Shown here: in pieces, positions 50,720 through 59,836 of the stretch | How positions within the stretch are numbered: the first letter of the stretch is position 1 | Layout of the letters: the number at the start of each line of letters is the position of its first letter | NCBI GenBank assembly: GCA_028684065.1 | Contig: JAQUGO010000005.1 | Span: forward strand, 178,864-242,863 | Length of the DNA stretch: 64,000 bases | Source of the DNA: Sulfurospirillaceae bacterium | GTDB taxonomy: Bacteria; Campylobacterota; Campylobacteria; Campylobacterales; Sulfurospirillaceae | Direction of reading: 5' to 3' | Translations under genes and position numbers: made by a program | Notes under the pieces: model-generated | Seen by the model: the letters and a program-made list of their open reading frames with translations, nothing else | The model's database searches: none | What the model was told of the DNA's origin: nothing

Positions 50720-51705
50720 TGTGTTATACCGTTGATTTGAGCATCACTATCGAACATAAAGAGCGCATTACTAACGACCACATCGCCTTCTTTAAGACCG
50801 CTGAGGATTTCAAAAGTATCGTTATTGAGCCGCCTAGCTTCGATTATTTTTTGTTCAAACTCGCCTTCAAATTCACCTTTTGCAAAGACGGTATAGGTTT
50901 TTCCCTTGGTAACTACGGCACTTTTTGGAAGGCTAAGATACTCTTTTTTCATCGTGCCAAAACGCACTTTTGCAAAAGCATCGGAAGGCAATTCAAGCTC
51001 TTTGTTATCAATGATAAGTCGTACATCCACGCTTTTAGTTTTCGCATCCACCTTAGGATAGATAAAATCCACTTTAGCTTTATACACTTTGTTGGTGATG
51101 TCAAAAAAGAGCTCAGCGGTTTGAGTGCGTTTAACAAACTCAAGGTCTTTTTCGTACACACTGGCGATAAACCAAAGCGTTGAGTAGTCACTGATTTCAA
51201 AAAGCTTACTGCCTTTGGGTGCATATGAGCCTTGATTGATTTTCTTTTGGGTGATGTAGCCACTGTACGGTGCTGTGATGGTGATATACTCAAAGGCTTG
51301 TTTTTCGTTGGTGATTTTATGAATGACACTGCTATCAACGCCTAAAAGTTTGAGCTTGAGCATGACGCTGTCTATCATCATTTGATTTTTGATACGTTGT
51401 GCGCTTAAAAGTTCTTGCTCAGCGGTGTAAACTTCCGCAGAATAGGCTTTAAACAAAGGCTCGCCTTTTTTGACGTTCATGTACATCTTTGTCGCATACA
51501 CATCTTGAATAAACGCGTCATGGCGCAAGGTTATCTCTTTGACACTCTCTTCATTAACCATCGTTTTGCCGTAAAAATCTTTATAATCCCCCTCATGAAC
51601 TTTAGTAACTGTCGTTGTTTTGACATTGAAAAGTTGTTTGGCGCTAAGTTCTGCACAAAATGCAACAGAGGTGCAGATAAGGATAAAAAAGAGGGCTTTT
51701 TTCAT
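50716..51705 (-). CDS. cusB: CusB-like periplasmic adaptor
   Basis: A 329-residue membrane fusion protein with a signal peptide (about 1-17, AVAFCA-type end). The order is beta-barrel/lipoyl halves around a short helical hairpin (LFKAYSAEVYTAEQELLSAQRI), then SGYITQKKINQGSYAPKGSKLF and the family FEISDYSTLWFIASVYE (quoted in part). It lacks the N-terminal Met-rich extension of E. coli CusB; the separate Met-rich YtkA-like protein at the operon head may supply that function. Overlaps cusC and cusA by 4 nt each. Confidence 0.9.
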   Translation of the reverse strand: MKKALFFILICTSVAFCAELSAKQLFNVKTTTVTKVHEGDYKDFYGKTMVNEESVKEITLRHDAFIQDVYATKMYMNVKKGEPLFKAYSAEVYTAEQELLSAQRIKNQMMIDSVMLKLKLLGVDSSVIHKITNEKQAFEYITITAPYSGYITQKKINQGSYAPKGSKLFEISDYSTLWFIASVYEKDLEFVKRTQTAELFFDITNKVYKAKVDFIYPKVDAKTKSVDVRLIIDNKELELPSDAFAKVRFGTMKKEYLSLPKSAVVTKGKTYTVFAKGEFEGEFEQKIIEARRLNNDTFEILSGLKEGDVVVSNALFMFDSDAQINGITQ

Positions 51706-52892
51706 AATTCTTCTCCTAGAAGATAGGTGATTTTGATAATGGATTGGTTATACAAATAGCTTAGCGTGTTAATTTTTATCTCGGTATCTAGCGATTGAGT
51801 AAGGTTGGAAAGGAGTTTAAGCACTACATCGCTTTGAGCGAAAGCGGTAGCGGAAAGATTGTCGTAGATACGCCCATTTTCTTCCAAAATATCGCGTGTG
51901 AGAGCAATTTTCTCAAACTGCAACTCTTTGTTTAAAAGTTCATCTTGAAGCTCATAGGTTAAAGTATTGGTAAGGGAACTCACGCTTTGCTCAGTCGCAT
52001 TTTGACTGAGTTCGGCCTTGCGAATGAAGAGATTTTCACGTCCGTAAATAGGTAAAGCAACGGAAAAAGAGAGGAACCAAAAATCATCTCTGCTTTGTCT
52101 TCGATTGTAGCCGATACCCACTGTCACATCGGGGATTTTCTGCGCTTTTTCATAGCGAAGGTTGTTCAGTTCTCGTAAAGAAAGCAACTTTTGGATTTGT
52201 AGTTTTGGGTTGTTTTCAAGAAGCTTGCTTGTTTCGTTATTAAAGTGATATGGCAAGAGATTGGTGCTTACATGTAAAGGCTCATTCACTTTGGTATTGA
52301 TAAGACTTTCTAGTTTATACAAAGCACTTTGTTTCTCGCGAAGCAAGGTTTTTTTGCTAATCAAAAGGCTTTTTTCAAGGATGGTATTGTTGAGTGTTTG
52401 GCTGTAGTGCGCACTGGTGGTTGAATTATACGCAAGGTGTGCCTCCTTAAGATCATTGAGTAATTTTTCATACTTTGTGACACTGTTTAAATCTGCTTCG
52501 ATGCGTCCTAAAAGCGCTTCGAGTGTGCTCACATCTTTAATGAGTGAGAGTTTTTTATCTTTGAGTTCAAGGCGTTTCATCGCTAGATTTTGCACCGCAA
52601 TGGATTCTTTGATGTCAAGTTTTGAACCAGTAGGTATTTTTTGTGAAAACTCTAAGGATTCATTTTGTGCCCCTTGGTTTCGGGTAAGAGGCTCATCAAA
52701 GTAGATATCTTTCACGCCTAATGTGAGTTTTGGATTTTCCCAAATTGTACTCAAATCAACCTCTTGTTTTAATGCCTCAGTCTGGTCTTCCAATGTATTG
52801 ATATCGTAGTTATTTTTAAGTGCCAACTCCGTAAGGGGGCTTGCACTCAAAGCGTAACCTATTAAAGCTACGCTAAGAATGAGTTTTTTCAT
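51702..52892 (-). CDS. cusC: CusC/TolC-family outer-membrane factor
   Basis: Start set at ATG 52892 (MKKLILSVALIGYALSAS, a signal peptide), one base after the upstream gene stop; a longer in-frame start lies inside that gene. 396 residues. The body has the TolC-type repeated long helices with VDLSTIWENPKLTLGVKDIY and later PDVTVGIGYNRRQSRDDFWF, the CusC/CzcC-like beta segments. It lacks a lipobox Cys. It forms the outer-membrane channel of the Cu/Ag efflux system. Translation is probably coupled to the YtkA-like gene since no separate RBS is seen. A TTACATGTAA copy lies at 52268. Confidence 0.9.
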   Translation of the reverse strand: MKKLILSVALIGYALSASPLTELALKNNYDINTLEDQTEALKQEVDLSTIWENPKLTLGVKDIYFDEPLTRNQGAQNESLEFSQKIPTGSKLDIKESIAVQNLAMKRLELKDKKLSLIKDVSTLEALLGRIEADLNSVTKYEKLLNDLKEAHLAYNSTTSAHYSQTLNNTILEKSLLISKKTLLREKQSALYKLESLINTKVNEPLHVSTNLLPYHFNNETSKLLENNPKLQIQKLLSLRELNNLRYEKAQKIPDVTVGIGYNRRQSRDDFWFLSFSVALPIYGRENLFIRKAELSQNATEQSVSSLTNTLTYELQDELLNKELQFEKIALTRDILEENGRIYDNLSATAFAQSDVVLKLLSNLTQSLDTEIKINTLSYLYNQSIIKITYLLGEEL

Positions 52893-52893
52893 T

Positions 52894-53280
52894 TTAAAGA
52901 TTGACGCTTGATTTAAGACGTTGTTTTTTGCCATCTTTGGTTTCAACAACGATATTCACCTGCCATGTACCCCCCATGCTAAACTCAACATCAGTTTGGT
53001 AAGAGCCATCTTTATACGTAGCGTCTGACTTGTCATCCATCGCAGGCATTCCTGGCATTGCTGGCATGAAAACCGTGATGTTAACCTTAGCGTCTGTTAT
53101 TTCTTTGCCACCCTCTTTAACGTTGATTTTGATGTGGTTGACACCTTTAGTGAGCTCTTTAGCACTGCTGTAGGTCACTTCTAAATTACCGGCATTTCCT
53201 TTTTTAGAAAACGCATCGGCTGCAAATGCACCGCTAAGGCTTAGAGCCACCGCAAAAACGAAAGTTAAAATCTTTTTCAT
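52894..53280 (-). CDS. Met-rich periplasmic YtkA/FixH-like protein at the head of the cus operon
   Basis: Start set at ATG 53280 (AAGGAGTG just upstream), giving 128 residues with a signal peptide ending SGAFAA. The domain is a YtkA-like immunoglobulin fold (about 30-128). It includes VFMPAMPGMPAMDDKSDATY with four Met in MPAMPGMPAM. The Met cluster is well suited to Cu(I). In many bacteria a similar YtkA domain is encoded next to, or fused with, CusB-type adaptors. It likely carries periplasmic copper to CusB (inference). First gene of the operon. Confidence 0.85.
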   Translation of the reverse strand: MKKILTFVFAVALSLSGAFAADAFSKKGNAGNLEVTYSSAKELTKGVNHIKINVKEGGKEITDAKVNITVFMPAMPGMPAMDDKSDATYKDGSYQTDVEFSMGGTWQVNIVVETKDGKKQRLKSSVNL

Positions 53281-53383
53281 AAACACTCCTTGTAAAATTA
53301 TGCAAGAAGTATAAAGTTTTAGTGTGCAAGATTTGTGGAGTGTGTTATACTCCGTACTCAAATGATACTAAGAGGAGAGAGCA

Positions 53384-53668
53384 ATGTATTTTATACTTTT
53401 TTATGACTATGTCGAAAATATTATTGAGCGACGCATACCTTACCGTGAGGCGCATTTGAATATTGTCAAAGGCTATGTTTCGCGAGGAGAGATAGTTCTA
53501 GGTGGAGCTTTTGCCAATCCAACTGATGGTGCTGCCATAGTTTTTAAAGTAGATAATAAAGCTACTATTGAGACGTTTGTTAAAAATGACCCCTATGTGA
53601 TGAATGGACTCGTGATACAATGGAAGATTCGCGAATGGTCAGTGGTTGTGGGTTCAGCCTTATCATGA
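53384..53668 (+). CDS. YciI-family protein
   Basis: A 94-residue protein of the YciI (dimeric alpha-beta barrel, YCII-related) family. The start MYFILFYDYVENIIERRIPYREAHL holds the Asp and His expected in the active-site-like pocket (quoted in part); RGEIVLGGAFANPTDGAAIVF is the second signature. The biochemical role is unknown; YciI proteins are ligand-binding or hydrolase-like. RBS AGAGGAGAG before ATG, and a TATACT -10 box at 53346-53351. Divergent from the cus operon. Confidence 0.88.
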   Translation: MYFILFYDYVENIIERRIPYREAHLNIVKGYVSRGEIVLGGAFANPTDGAAIVFKVDNKATIETFVKNDPYVMNGLVIQWKIREWSVVVGSALS

Positions 53669-53690
53669 AAAGAGCCTTAGCTCTTTTCAT
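53665..53690. terminator. Bidirectional terminator between yciI-like and psiE-like genes
   Basis: ATGAAAAGAGC (53665-53675) and GCTCTTTTCAT (53680-53690) pair perfectly; the loop holds the stop codon of the leftward gene. Confidence 0.8.
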
Positions 53691-54186
53691 CTTTCTCTGC
53701 TTCAAGACGTTTTTCGCGTGCCCATTTATGTTTTAATCCATGAATGTAAACGATTAGGATAAAAAACATTGCGGAGGTTATTCCCAAGACTAACAATAAC
53801 ATAGTGTCGGAGGGGTCTGTTTCAAGCAAGATAAGCTTTCGTACGAGCACAACAAACGAAATTTCAAGGAAGGTAATGGCGTAGTCAAATCCATCTTGAA
53901 TGAAAAGCGTTTTAACAATTGCCAAAACGATGAGTATAAATAATCCATCGGTCAAAATAACCTTGATGGAACCAAAATCAAGGGCACCTTGAGATAGCGT
54001 AAAAGAGACCATCTTATAGCCAAGACTTATAAAGCATTGCCCCAAGTAGATAATCATCATAACGATAAAAATATACCGTGCGATATTGAGAATTTTGAGT
54101 AATAAACTTTCTACGCTCACTTCTAAAAAATGATTTAACGTTGAAATTCTATCTTTTTTTTGATCCATATTATTTTCCATTTTCAT
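53677..54186 (-). CDS. PsiE-family membrane protein
   Basis: 169 residues with four predicted membrane helices (about 34-55, 85-107, 112-128, 133-152). The pattern RYIFIVMMIIYLGQCFISLG, LTDGLFILIVLAIVKTL and DYAITFLEISFVVLVRKLILLE matches the phosphate-starvation-inducible PsiE family, of unknown biochemical role. Three in-frame ATGs lie within the first seven codons; the third has GGAAAATAAT before it. The C-terminus is basic and acidic mixed. Monocistronic. Confidence 0.82.
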   Translation of the reverse strand: MKMENNMDQKKDRISTLNHFLEVSVESLLLKILNIARYIFIVMMIIYLGQCFISLGYKMVSFTLSQGALDFGSIKVILTDGLFILIVLAIVKTLFIQDGFDYAITFLEISFVVLVRKLILLETDPSDTMLLLVLGITSAMFFILIVYIHGLKHKWAREKRLEAEKDEKS

Positions 54187-54283
54187 AAATTATGATAGTG
54201 TAAAAAGTGTTCAAATTATATAACAATTCTTCTAAATAATCTCCCTATGATGGTGGCAAGAGAGATGTATTAAGAATAACTGC

Positions 54284-54289
54284 TATAAT
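54284..54289 (+). promoter_or_regulatory. -10 box for the EAL protein gene
   Basis: TATAAT about 100 nt upstream of the ATG at 54390; no clear -35. The rest of the gap shows no ORF. Confidence 0.4.
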
Positions 54290-54389
54290 AGTCATTAGGT
54301 CAAAAGAGTGATATGTCATAGAATGTTTTTGGTTAAAAATTAACCCATAACACCTTTGTTTATCTTTATTTACTACTGAGGAACTGCAT

Positions 54390-57110
54390 ATGAAATTAAG
54401 CCTCTCAAAAATCAATTTTATCAATATTTTTGTCATTGTTATTGTTTTTTCTATGATTTTAAGTATTTTTATCTATCAATTTAGTGAAAGTTTGTATGAA
54501 AAAAAAGTTATTGCTCTTGAAAAAAATTATTATGAAAAAAATAAAACACTGGTGAAGAATGAGGTTGAACGGGCGATTCAAAGAATAGAGGTTATTAAAA
54601 ATATCATTTTCGAAAAGAATGAATTAGTTTTGAAAGAAAAAGTGAATTTCATTAAGAATTTATTTGATTCTAATGTTAAGCTTAATGATGCAGACACTAT
54701 TTCCTCATACTATGAAAAAGAGTTAGACCTTTTAAAGTGGGATAATGGTTCAGGATATATCTATATCTTTGATAGCAATGGAAAGATTTTGTATCACGGA
54801 GATGACAAAAAATATATTAATGCCAATATTTTTGAATTAGCGAGAAATAATAATGATTTATATACTTTTTTGAAAAAAACATTGGTTCTTGATGAAAATT
54901 TTGGCTCCTATAAATGGTATAAGCCCAATGAAAATCCTAAAGAACTTTATACAAAGTATGTTTACATTAAAAAAGATGAAAAACGTGATGTTTATATTGC
55001 TGCGGGTGTCTATCAAAAAGAGATAGATAAAAAAGTTAAAGAGTTGGTTTTTGATGAGTTTAGAAAAGATCGATTTGGTGATGGTAATTATGGTTATTTC
55101 TGGATCGTTGGATTAGATAAAATCATGCGAATGCATCCCATTAGCCCCGAATTAGAAGGTAAAGTATTTGATTATGTGCATACTATGGATGGTAAAGTTC
55201 TTGTTGATGTTATCCTTGAAAAAGCTTTAGATAAAGGAGGCTATGTTACGTATAAATGGTTGGACCCGCATACCAACCAAGAGAATGAAAAGATAGGCTA
55301 TGTGCAACGTATACCAGAGTGGAATTTGATTGTTAGTACAGGATTTTATTTAACGGAATTGCAAGATATGCTACACGAAGAGAAAGTCAGTTTGAAAAAG
55401 CTTTCAAATGAGTATTTATCGAAGATTTATGTGGTACTTTCTTTTTTAATTTTAGTATCGTTAATCATTGCACGGTATCTTTCATTAAAAATAGAAAGAG
55501 TTGAAATCGAACGTGAAGAACAAATGAATTTGTTAGAACAATATAAACAGCTTCTCGATACCAATTCTGTTGTATCCAAAACAAATAAAAAGGGTGTCAT
55601 AACCTATGTAAATGAAAGCTTCGAAAAAGTAAGTGGATATTCTAAAAATGAATCTTTAGGCAAATCTCATAATTTAGTACACCATTCCGATACTCCCAAA
55701 AGTCAATTTAAAGAGTTATGGGGGACCATCACACATGGTAAAATATGGAAAGGTATTTTAAAAAATAAGCGTAAAAATGGGGAAAGTTATTATGCTAGTA
55801 CCACGATTATTCCTATCAAAAACCCACAAGGTGAAATAATTGAGTATCTCTCTTCAAGTACGGATATTACAGAACATGTAGAAAATAGAGAGCAATTACA
55901 AAATCTTTTTAAAACAGATACATTAACAGGTCTTGGTAATAGGGTGAGTTTGCTCAACTATTTATCCAAGAATGAAAAAGTTGTCTTAGCTCTTATCAAT
56001 ATTGATAGATTTAAAGAGATTAATGATAGTTTTAGCCATGAGGTTGGTGATGAAGTCATTAAAGCGTTTGCCAATCGATTATTTGATTATTTTAACGATG
56101 AAAATTACATTGTATACCGAGTTCAAGCCGATATATTCGGAATTGTCAATACCAAAAATGTCAACGACATTGTGCTTAGTGATGTCAAAAAATTTATGTC
56201 GACGTTAGGTCATGACACGTATAAAATCAACAATACTAAATTTATTTTAACGTATACATGTGGACTTGCTTCCAATAGAGAAAATCTTTTTGCCTATGCG
56301 GATATCGCTCTTAGTGAAGCCAAAAATAAAAAAATAAAGATAGTAGAATACGATGCTTCTCTTAAAAATATAGAATATTTTAAAAATAATATTCTATGGG
56401 TTGAAAGGCTATCTAAGGCGATTAATGAAGATAGAATAGTCCCTCACTTTCAGCCTATATTTAATTATAAAACAGGTAAGGTCGATAAATATGAAGCGCT
56501 CTTACGGTTAATCGAAGATGATAAAATTATCTATCCCAATGAGTACCTTGATATCGCCAAAAAAACAAAGCTATACCCTGAACTGACGTATAAAATGGTG
56601 GAAAAGGTTATTAGTAAATTTACATCAAACCATTTAGAATTTTCTATTAATTTGTGCATCGAAGATCTTATGAATGAAGAGTTAATGATTTTCTTATACG
56701 ATTATGCTGAGCAAAAAGATGTCTTTGAGAGGATGGTTTTGGAAATTGTTGAGTCTGAAGAGATTGAAGATAGTGATTCTATCTCCAAAGTGATACAGAA
56801 ATTTAAAGAAAAAGGCACTAAAATCGCGATTGATGATTTTGGTAGCGGTTACTCTAACTATCAGTACCTTATCTCTTTGAAAGCGGACTATATCAAAATA
56901 GATGGCAGCATTACAAAATTAGTAGCAACAGATACGAGAACAGTCGATGTCATCAAATCCATTGTAGAGTTTGCGCGAACATCAAACATGAAAGTCATTG
57001 CTGAATTTGTCAGCGATGAAGCTATTGATATGGCACTCAGAGAGATAGGTGTTGATTATGCTCAAGGCTACTACTATGGTAAACCTCAAGCAGAGTTACT
57101 TACAGAGTAG
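54390..57110 (+). CDS. Membrane c-di-GMP phosphodiesterase (Cache-PAS-degenerate GGDEF-EAL)
   Basis: 906 residues. First membrane helix at about 8-28, a double Cache sensor domain in the periplasm (about 40-335, with GSGYIYIFDSNGKILYHG and GYFWIVGLDKIMRMHPISPE), a second helix at about 345-365, PAS at 385-490 (TNKKGVITYVNESFEKVSGY), GGDEF at 500-655 and EAL at 660-905. The GGDEF signature reads ADIFG (near 578), so the cyclase is probably dead. EAL is intact: E in YEALLRL near 703, DDFGSGYSNY near 815, and KIDGSIT. It senses a small ligand and degrades c-di-GMP. RBS GAGGAACTGC before ATG. Confidence 0.93.
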   Translation: MKLSLSKINFINIFVIVIVFSMILSIFIYQFSESLYEKKVIALEKNYYEKNKTLVKNEVERAIQRIEVIKNIIFEKNELVLKEKVNFIKNLFDSNVKLNDADTISSYYEKELDLLKWDNGSGYIYIFDSNGKILYHGDDKKYINANIFELARNNNDLYTFLKKTLVLDENFGSYKWYKPNENPKELYTKYVYIKKDEKRDVYIAAGVYQKEIDKKVKELVFDEFRKDRFGDGNYGYFWIVGLDKIMRMHPISPELEGKVFDYVHTMDGKVLVDVILEKALDKGGYVTYKWLDPHTNQENEKIGYVQRIPEWNLIVSTGFYLTELQDMLHEEKVSLKKLSNEYLSKIYVVLSFLILVSLIIARYLSLKIERVEIEREEQMNLLEQYKQLLDTNSVVSKTNKKGVITYVNESFEKVSGYSKNESLGKSHNLVHHSDTPKSQFKELWGTITHGKIWKGILKNKRKNGESYYASTTIIPIKNPQGEIIEYLSSSTDITEHVENREQLQNLFKTDTLTGLGNRVSLLNYLSKNEKVVLALINIDRFKEINDSFSHEVGDEVIKAFANRLFDYFNDENYIVYRVQADIFGIVNTKNVNDIVLSDVKKFMSTLGHDTYKINNTKFILTYTCGLASNRENLFAYADIALSEAKNKKIKIVEYDASLKNIEYFKNNILWVERLSKAINEDRIVPHFQPIFNYKTGKVDKYEALLRLIEDDKIIYPNEYLDIAKKTKLYPELTYKMVEKVISKFTSNHLEFSINLCIEDLMNEELMIFLYDYAEQKDVFERMVLEIVESEEIEDSDSISKVIQKFKEKGTKIAIDDFGSGYSNYQYLISLKADYIKIDGSITKLVATDTRTVDVIKSIVEFARTSNMKVIAEFVSDEAIDMALREIGVDYAQGYYYGKPQAELLTE

Positions 57111-57111
57111 C

Positions 57112-57978
57112 TCAACCCAATAATACAGAGCGCATAGAAAAAGAGCCTGCTTGAAATCCCTTGGCGTAGTAGCGGGCTTTTTCCCCTGTTTTAGCGCTCC
57201 CTAAAACATATAGCAGTGGTAAAAAATGTTCCGGTGTAGGAACAGACATTGTCGCCTCTTTCCCAAATTTTTCATACGCACTTAATGCTTTAAAATCTCC
57301 GCTATCGATGATGGAAGTCACTCTTTCATCAAAGCTTTTTGCCCAGTCATGAACAGTGTTTCGTGTGCCTAATTTTGCGTCGTTTCGTGCACTTGGAATG
57401 TTATGTGTGATGTTTCCTGAGCCTATAATCATCACACCTTCATCTCGCAACGCTTGCATCTCTTGTCCTAATTGAAAATGTTCTATAGGTGTCATCGAAC
57501 GAGCTAAGCTGAATTGAAACACGGGAACATCTGCTTGGGGGAAAAGACGCAATAATACAATCCAAGCACCATGGTCTAAACCTTGCGTCGGGTCTTCAAC
57601 TATTTTTTTAGTGAAGGAGTTTGTGATATTGTGCGCAATTTTTGGGGCACCATCGGCATTATAGGTGACGTCATACATAAAATCAGGGAAGCCATAAAAA
57701 TCATAAATAATTGGAGGTTTGGCACTCGTTGATACCATAGGAGAAGAGGTTTCCCAATGAGCGGAAACCACTAAAATTGCCCTTGGTTTTCGTAGAGTTT
57801 TTCCTAAAAGATCCCATTCTTTGGTGAACTCATTATCCCTAAAGCCATTCATCGGTGTTCCATGCCCTATAAAAAGTGCCGAAGCTGGCTTTAGAGATTC
57901 TTCACTATTGGCCCATGCGGGAAGTGTTGCTAAAAGGGTGCTTATACTTGCAAGATAGGTAAATTTCCGTCGGTTCAT
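57112..57978 (-). CDS. LigB-type extradiol dioxygenase (YgiD/DODA family) with a Tat-like signal
   Basis: 288 residues. N-terminus MNRRKFTYLASISTLLATLP with Arg-Arg is Tat-like, ending AWANS. Metal site His residues appear in FIGHGTPMN, VSAHWETSSP and GSGNITHN, with more in PTPEHFLPLLYVLG. The family comprises 4,5-DOPA-type extradiol ring-cleaving dioxygenases. A secreted form is unusual. The gene starts 12 nt after the kinase gene end and may be the last gene of the MNIO operon, but a link to that pathway is only positional. It stops 2 nt from the convergent EAL gene stop. Confidence 0.85.
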   Translation of the reverse strand: MNRRKFTYLASISTLLATLPAWANSEESLKPASALFIGHGTPMNGFRDNEFTKEWDLLGKTLRKPRAILVVSAHWETSSPMVSTSAKPPIIYDFYGFPDFMYDVTYNADGAPKIAHNITNSFTKKIVEDPTQGLDHGAWIVLLRLFPQADVPVFQFSLARSMTPIEHFQLGQEMQALRDEGVMIIGSGNITHNIPSARNDAKLGTRNTVHDWAKSFDERVTSIIDSGDFKALSAYEKFGKEATMSVPTPEHFLPLLYVLGSAKTGEKARYYAKGFQAGSFSMRSVLLG

Positions 57979-57990
57979 GGTGTCTTTGCC

Positions 57991-59154
57991 TTATTGTTTT
58001 AATGATGGAAAATGAAGTTTAAAGCTTGTTGTCTGATGGCTGATGGATTCAACTGTCACTTCGATACCATAAGCACTACAGATAGTTTTTACGATATCAA
58101 GACCAATGCCAAAACCACCAGTGAGTGTACTTTTACGCTCATATCTTGCAAAAATAAAAGGGATATCTTCTTGAGCAATACCATCCCCTTGATTGGTGAT
58201 ACGAAAGACGTAGTTTTCAAGTTCAACGACGATGGGCGTTTTGGGATAGCTGTATTTGATAGCGTTAGAGAGAAGATTGTTGATAAGTTTTTGCGCTCTT
58301 GCTTTATCCATCAATACAGGCGTTTGTTCTAGCTTACATGTGAAGCTATTGCCCTTGATAGCTGCTAGTTCCTCAAAAAATTTTACACCTTCATGCACTG
58401 TTGTAGCGATGTCAAAAACTTCATCCATTACTTTATCGTGGTCATTGAAAGCGAGGAACGAGAGGCTGTTGTAGATATCAAAAATACGTTTGGCACTAAC
58501 AGAAATATGATTGAGTGTCCGTGTAGGCATTTCAGGATGGTTTCGCAGAGTGGTGACACTCATCATTAACGCTGAAACAGGAGTATTGATTTCATGGGCA
58601 CTATCCTTGATAAAATTATTAAGATGTTCCATACGTTTTTTGATAGGTGAAAGTAAGAGTCTACTGAGAAAATAGCCAATACAAGCCACAAACAAAAGAG
58701 CAATACAAAAGGTTGTAGCAACCAATACAAAAAGCTCAAACTTGTCTTTTGCGCCTTGTGAATTTTCTACGACGATGTAATCAATATTTTGAATGGAATG
58801 CGAAAGCCTTTCAATATGATACTCATGGGTAGCACTTTTATACGCTTCTTGGCTTAGGAGGACTTTAGAAGATTCAAGATTGGAATGTACGATAGAGGCA
58901 TTGGCATCAAATAATCCAATACGTAACATACTTTGAGGTGGGTTAAACACATAAGGAGTGTGTTCCATCTCTGCTTGCATTAACGACTGTTTAACCATAA
59001 GGGCAGCATTGCGCATTTCTATGGAGCATTTATCTTGGATGGAAACTAACTCTTTATTGTAGTACAGTATGCCAATGATGACCATCAAAAAAGTTGCTGA
59101 AAGGGTGTAGAGTAGTAAAAAGCTGATGAGAGCTCGTTTTTCATTGTTATTCAA
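57991..59154 (-). CDS. Sensor histidine kinase of the MNIO operon
   Basis: Start set at TTG 59154, which overlaps the regulator stop by 8 nt. This gives 387 residues, and its opening NNNEKRALISFLLLYTLS lines up with the paralogue at 62788 (SAYEKRSLIRFLLIYLMS). Any longer start would run inside the regulator gene. Two membrane helices (about 8-32 and 145-168) flank a ~110-residue periplasmic domain. The H-box reads DSAHEINTPVSALM (HEINTP, with Asn where most kinases have Lys/Arg). ATP-site motifs NLLSNAIKYS, GDGIAQEDIPFIF and GGFGIGLDIVKTI are intact. Confidence 0.88.
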   Translation of the reverse strand: MNNNEKRALISFLLLYTLSATFLMVIIGILYYNKELVSIQDKCSIEMRNAALMVKQSLMQAEMEHTPYVFNPPQSMLRIGLFDANASIVHSNLESSKVLLSQEAYKSATHEYHIERLSHSIQNIDYIVVENSQGAKDKFELFVLVATTFCIALLFVACIGYFLSRLLLSPIKKRMEHLNNFIKDSAHEINTPVSALMMSVTTLRNHPEMPTRTLNHISVSAKRIFDIYNSLSFLAFNDHDKVMDEVFDIATTVHEGVKFFEELAAIKGNSFTCKLEQTPVLMDKARAQKLINNLLSNAIKYSYPKTPIVVELENYVFRITNQGDGIAQEDIPFIFARYERKSTLTGGFGIGLDIVKTICSAYGIEVTVESISHQTTSFKLHFPSLKQ

Positions 59155-59806
59155 AGCTGTACCCACTTCCACGAATCGTTTGGATTTTTTCTTTGCCGAT
59201 GAGATTGCGTAAGTTTTTAATGTAAACACGAATGGTCGCTTCTGTGGGCATCGTATCATATGACCATAGATTTTGCATCAATTCATCTGCGCTAATCAGC
59301 CGTTTGGGATGCGCACACAAGTAGACCAATATTTCGCACTCTTTATGGGCTAAGGTATAGGTTTTATCTTTTACATGCAAGGTATTTTTTGAAGGAATAA
59401 GTGCCATATCCTCACCCAAATGGATACTCTTTTCACTCTCTATCGCAAAACGTTTGCAAAGGTTTTCAATACGCATATCAAACTCTTCTAAATCAAAAGG
59501 CTTTTTGATATAGTCATCGCATCCACACTCAAAACCTAATTTGAGATGTGCGGTGTCTTGATAGGCCGTGATAATAATGGCGGGCGTTGTATTGTGGTAA
59601 GAACGCAAGCTTTTGAGCACTTCGGGACCTGATTTTTTAGGGACATTGATGTCTAAAACAAGAAGATCAAATTTTTGTGATTCGATGGCTCTCAAAGCAG
59701 ACTCCCCATCCTCAAAAACCACTATTTCATAGCCTTTTTCTTCGAGATGTTCGGATAAAATATCCGCTAAAACAAGGTCATCTTCTAAAATTAAAATGCG
59801 CATCAT
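59147..59806 (-). CDS. OmpR-family response regulator of the MNIO operon
   Basis: 219 residues. Receiver with phospho-Asp52 in LLVLDINVPKKSG and Lys in YIKKPF. DNA-binding winged helix with LAHKECEILVYLCAHPKRLI, ATIRVYIKNLRNLIG and QTIRGSGYSFE. It pairs with the kinase gene that overlaps it downstream. It is clearly related to the regulator at 62145, suggesting an ancestral duplication of the pair. Start at the first of two adjacent ATGs, with AAGGAT upstream. Confidence 0.92.
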   Translation of the reverse strand: MMRILILEDDLVLADILSEHLEEKGYEIVVFEDGESALRAIESQKFDLLVLDINVPKKSGPEVLKSLRSYHNTTPAIIITAYQDTAHLKLGFECGCDDYIKKPFDLEEFDMRIENLCKRFAIESEKSIHLGEDMALIPSKNTLHVKDKTYTLAHKECEILVYLCAHPKRLISADELMQNLWSYDTMPTEATIRVYIKNLRNLIGKEKIQTIRGSGYSFE

Positions 59807-59836
59807 ACATCCTTAGAGGAATAGAAAATCCCTCTA

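Noticed and set aside
52893..52949. Longer start for cusC
   Set aside because: It precedes the signal peptide and lies in the upstream gene.
56120..56140. Active diguanylate cyclase in the Cache-PAS-GGDEF-EAL protein
   Set aside because: The signature is ADIFG, lacking the catalytic GG(D/E)EF.
59155..59259. Longer start for the MNIO-operon kinase
   Set aside because: It would run through the regulator gene; the TTG start aligns with the paralogue.
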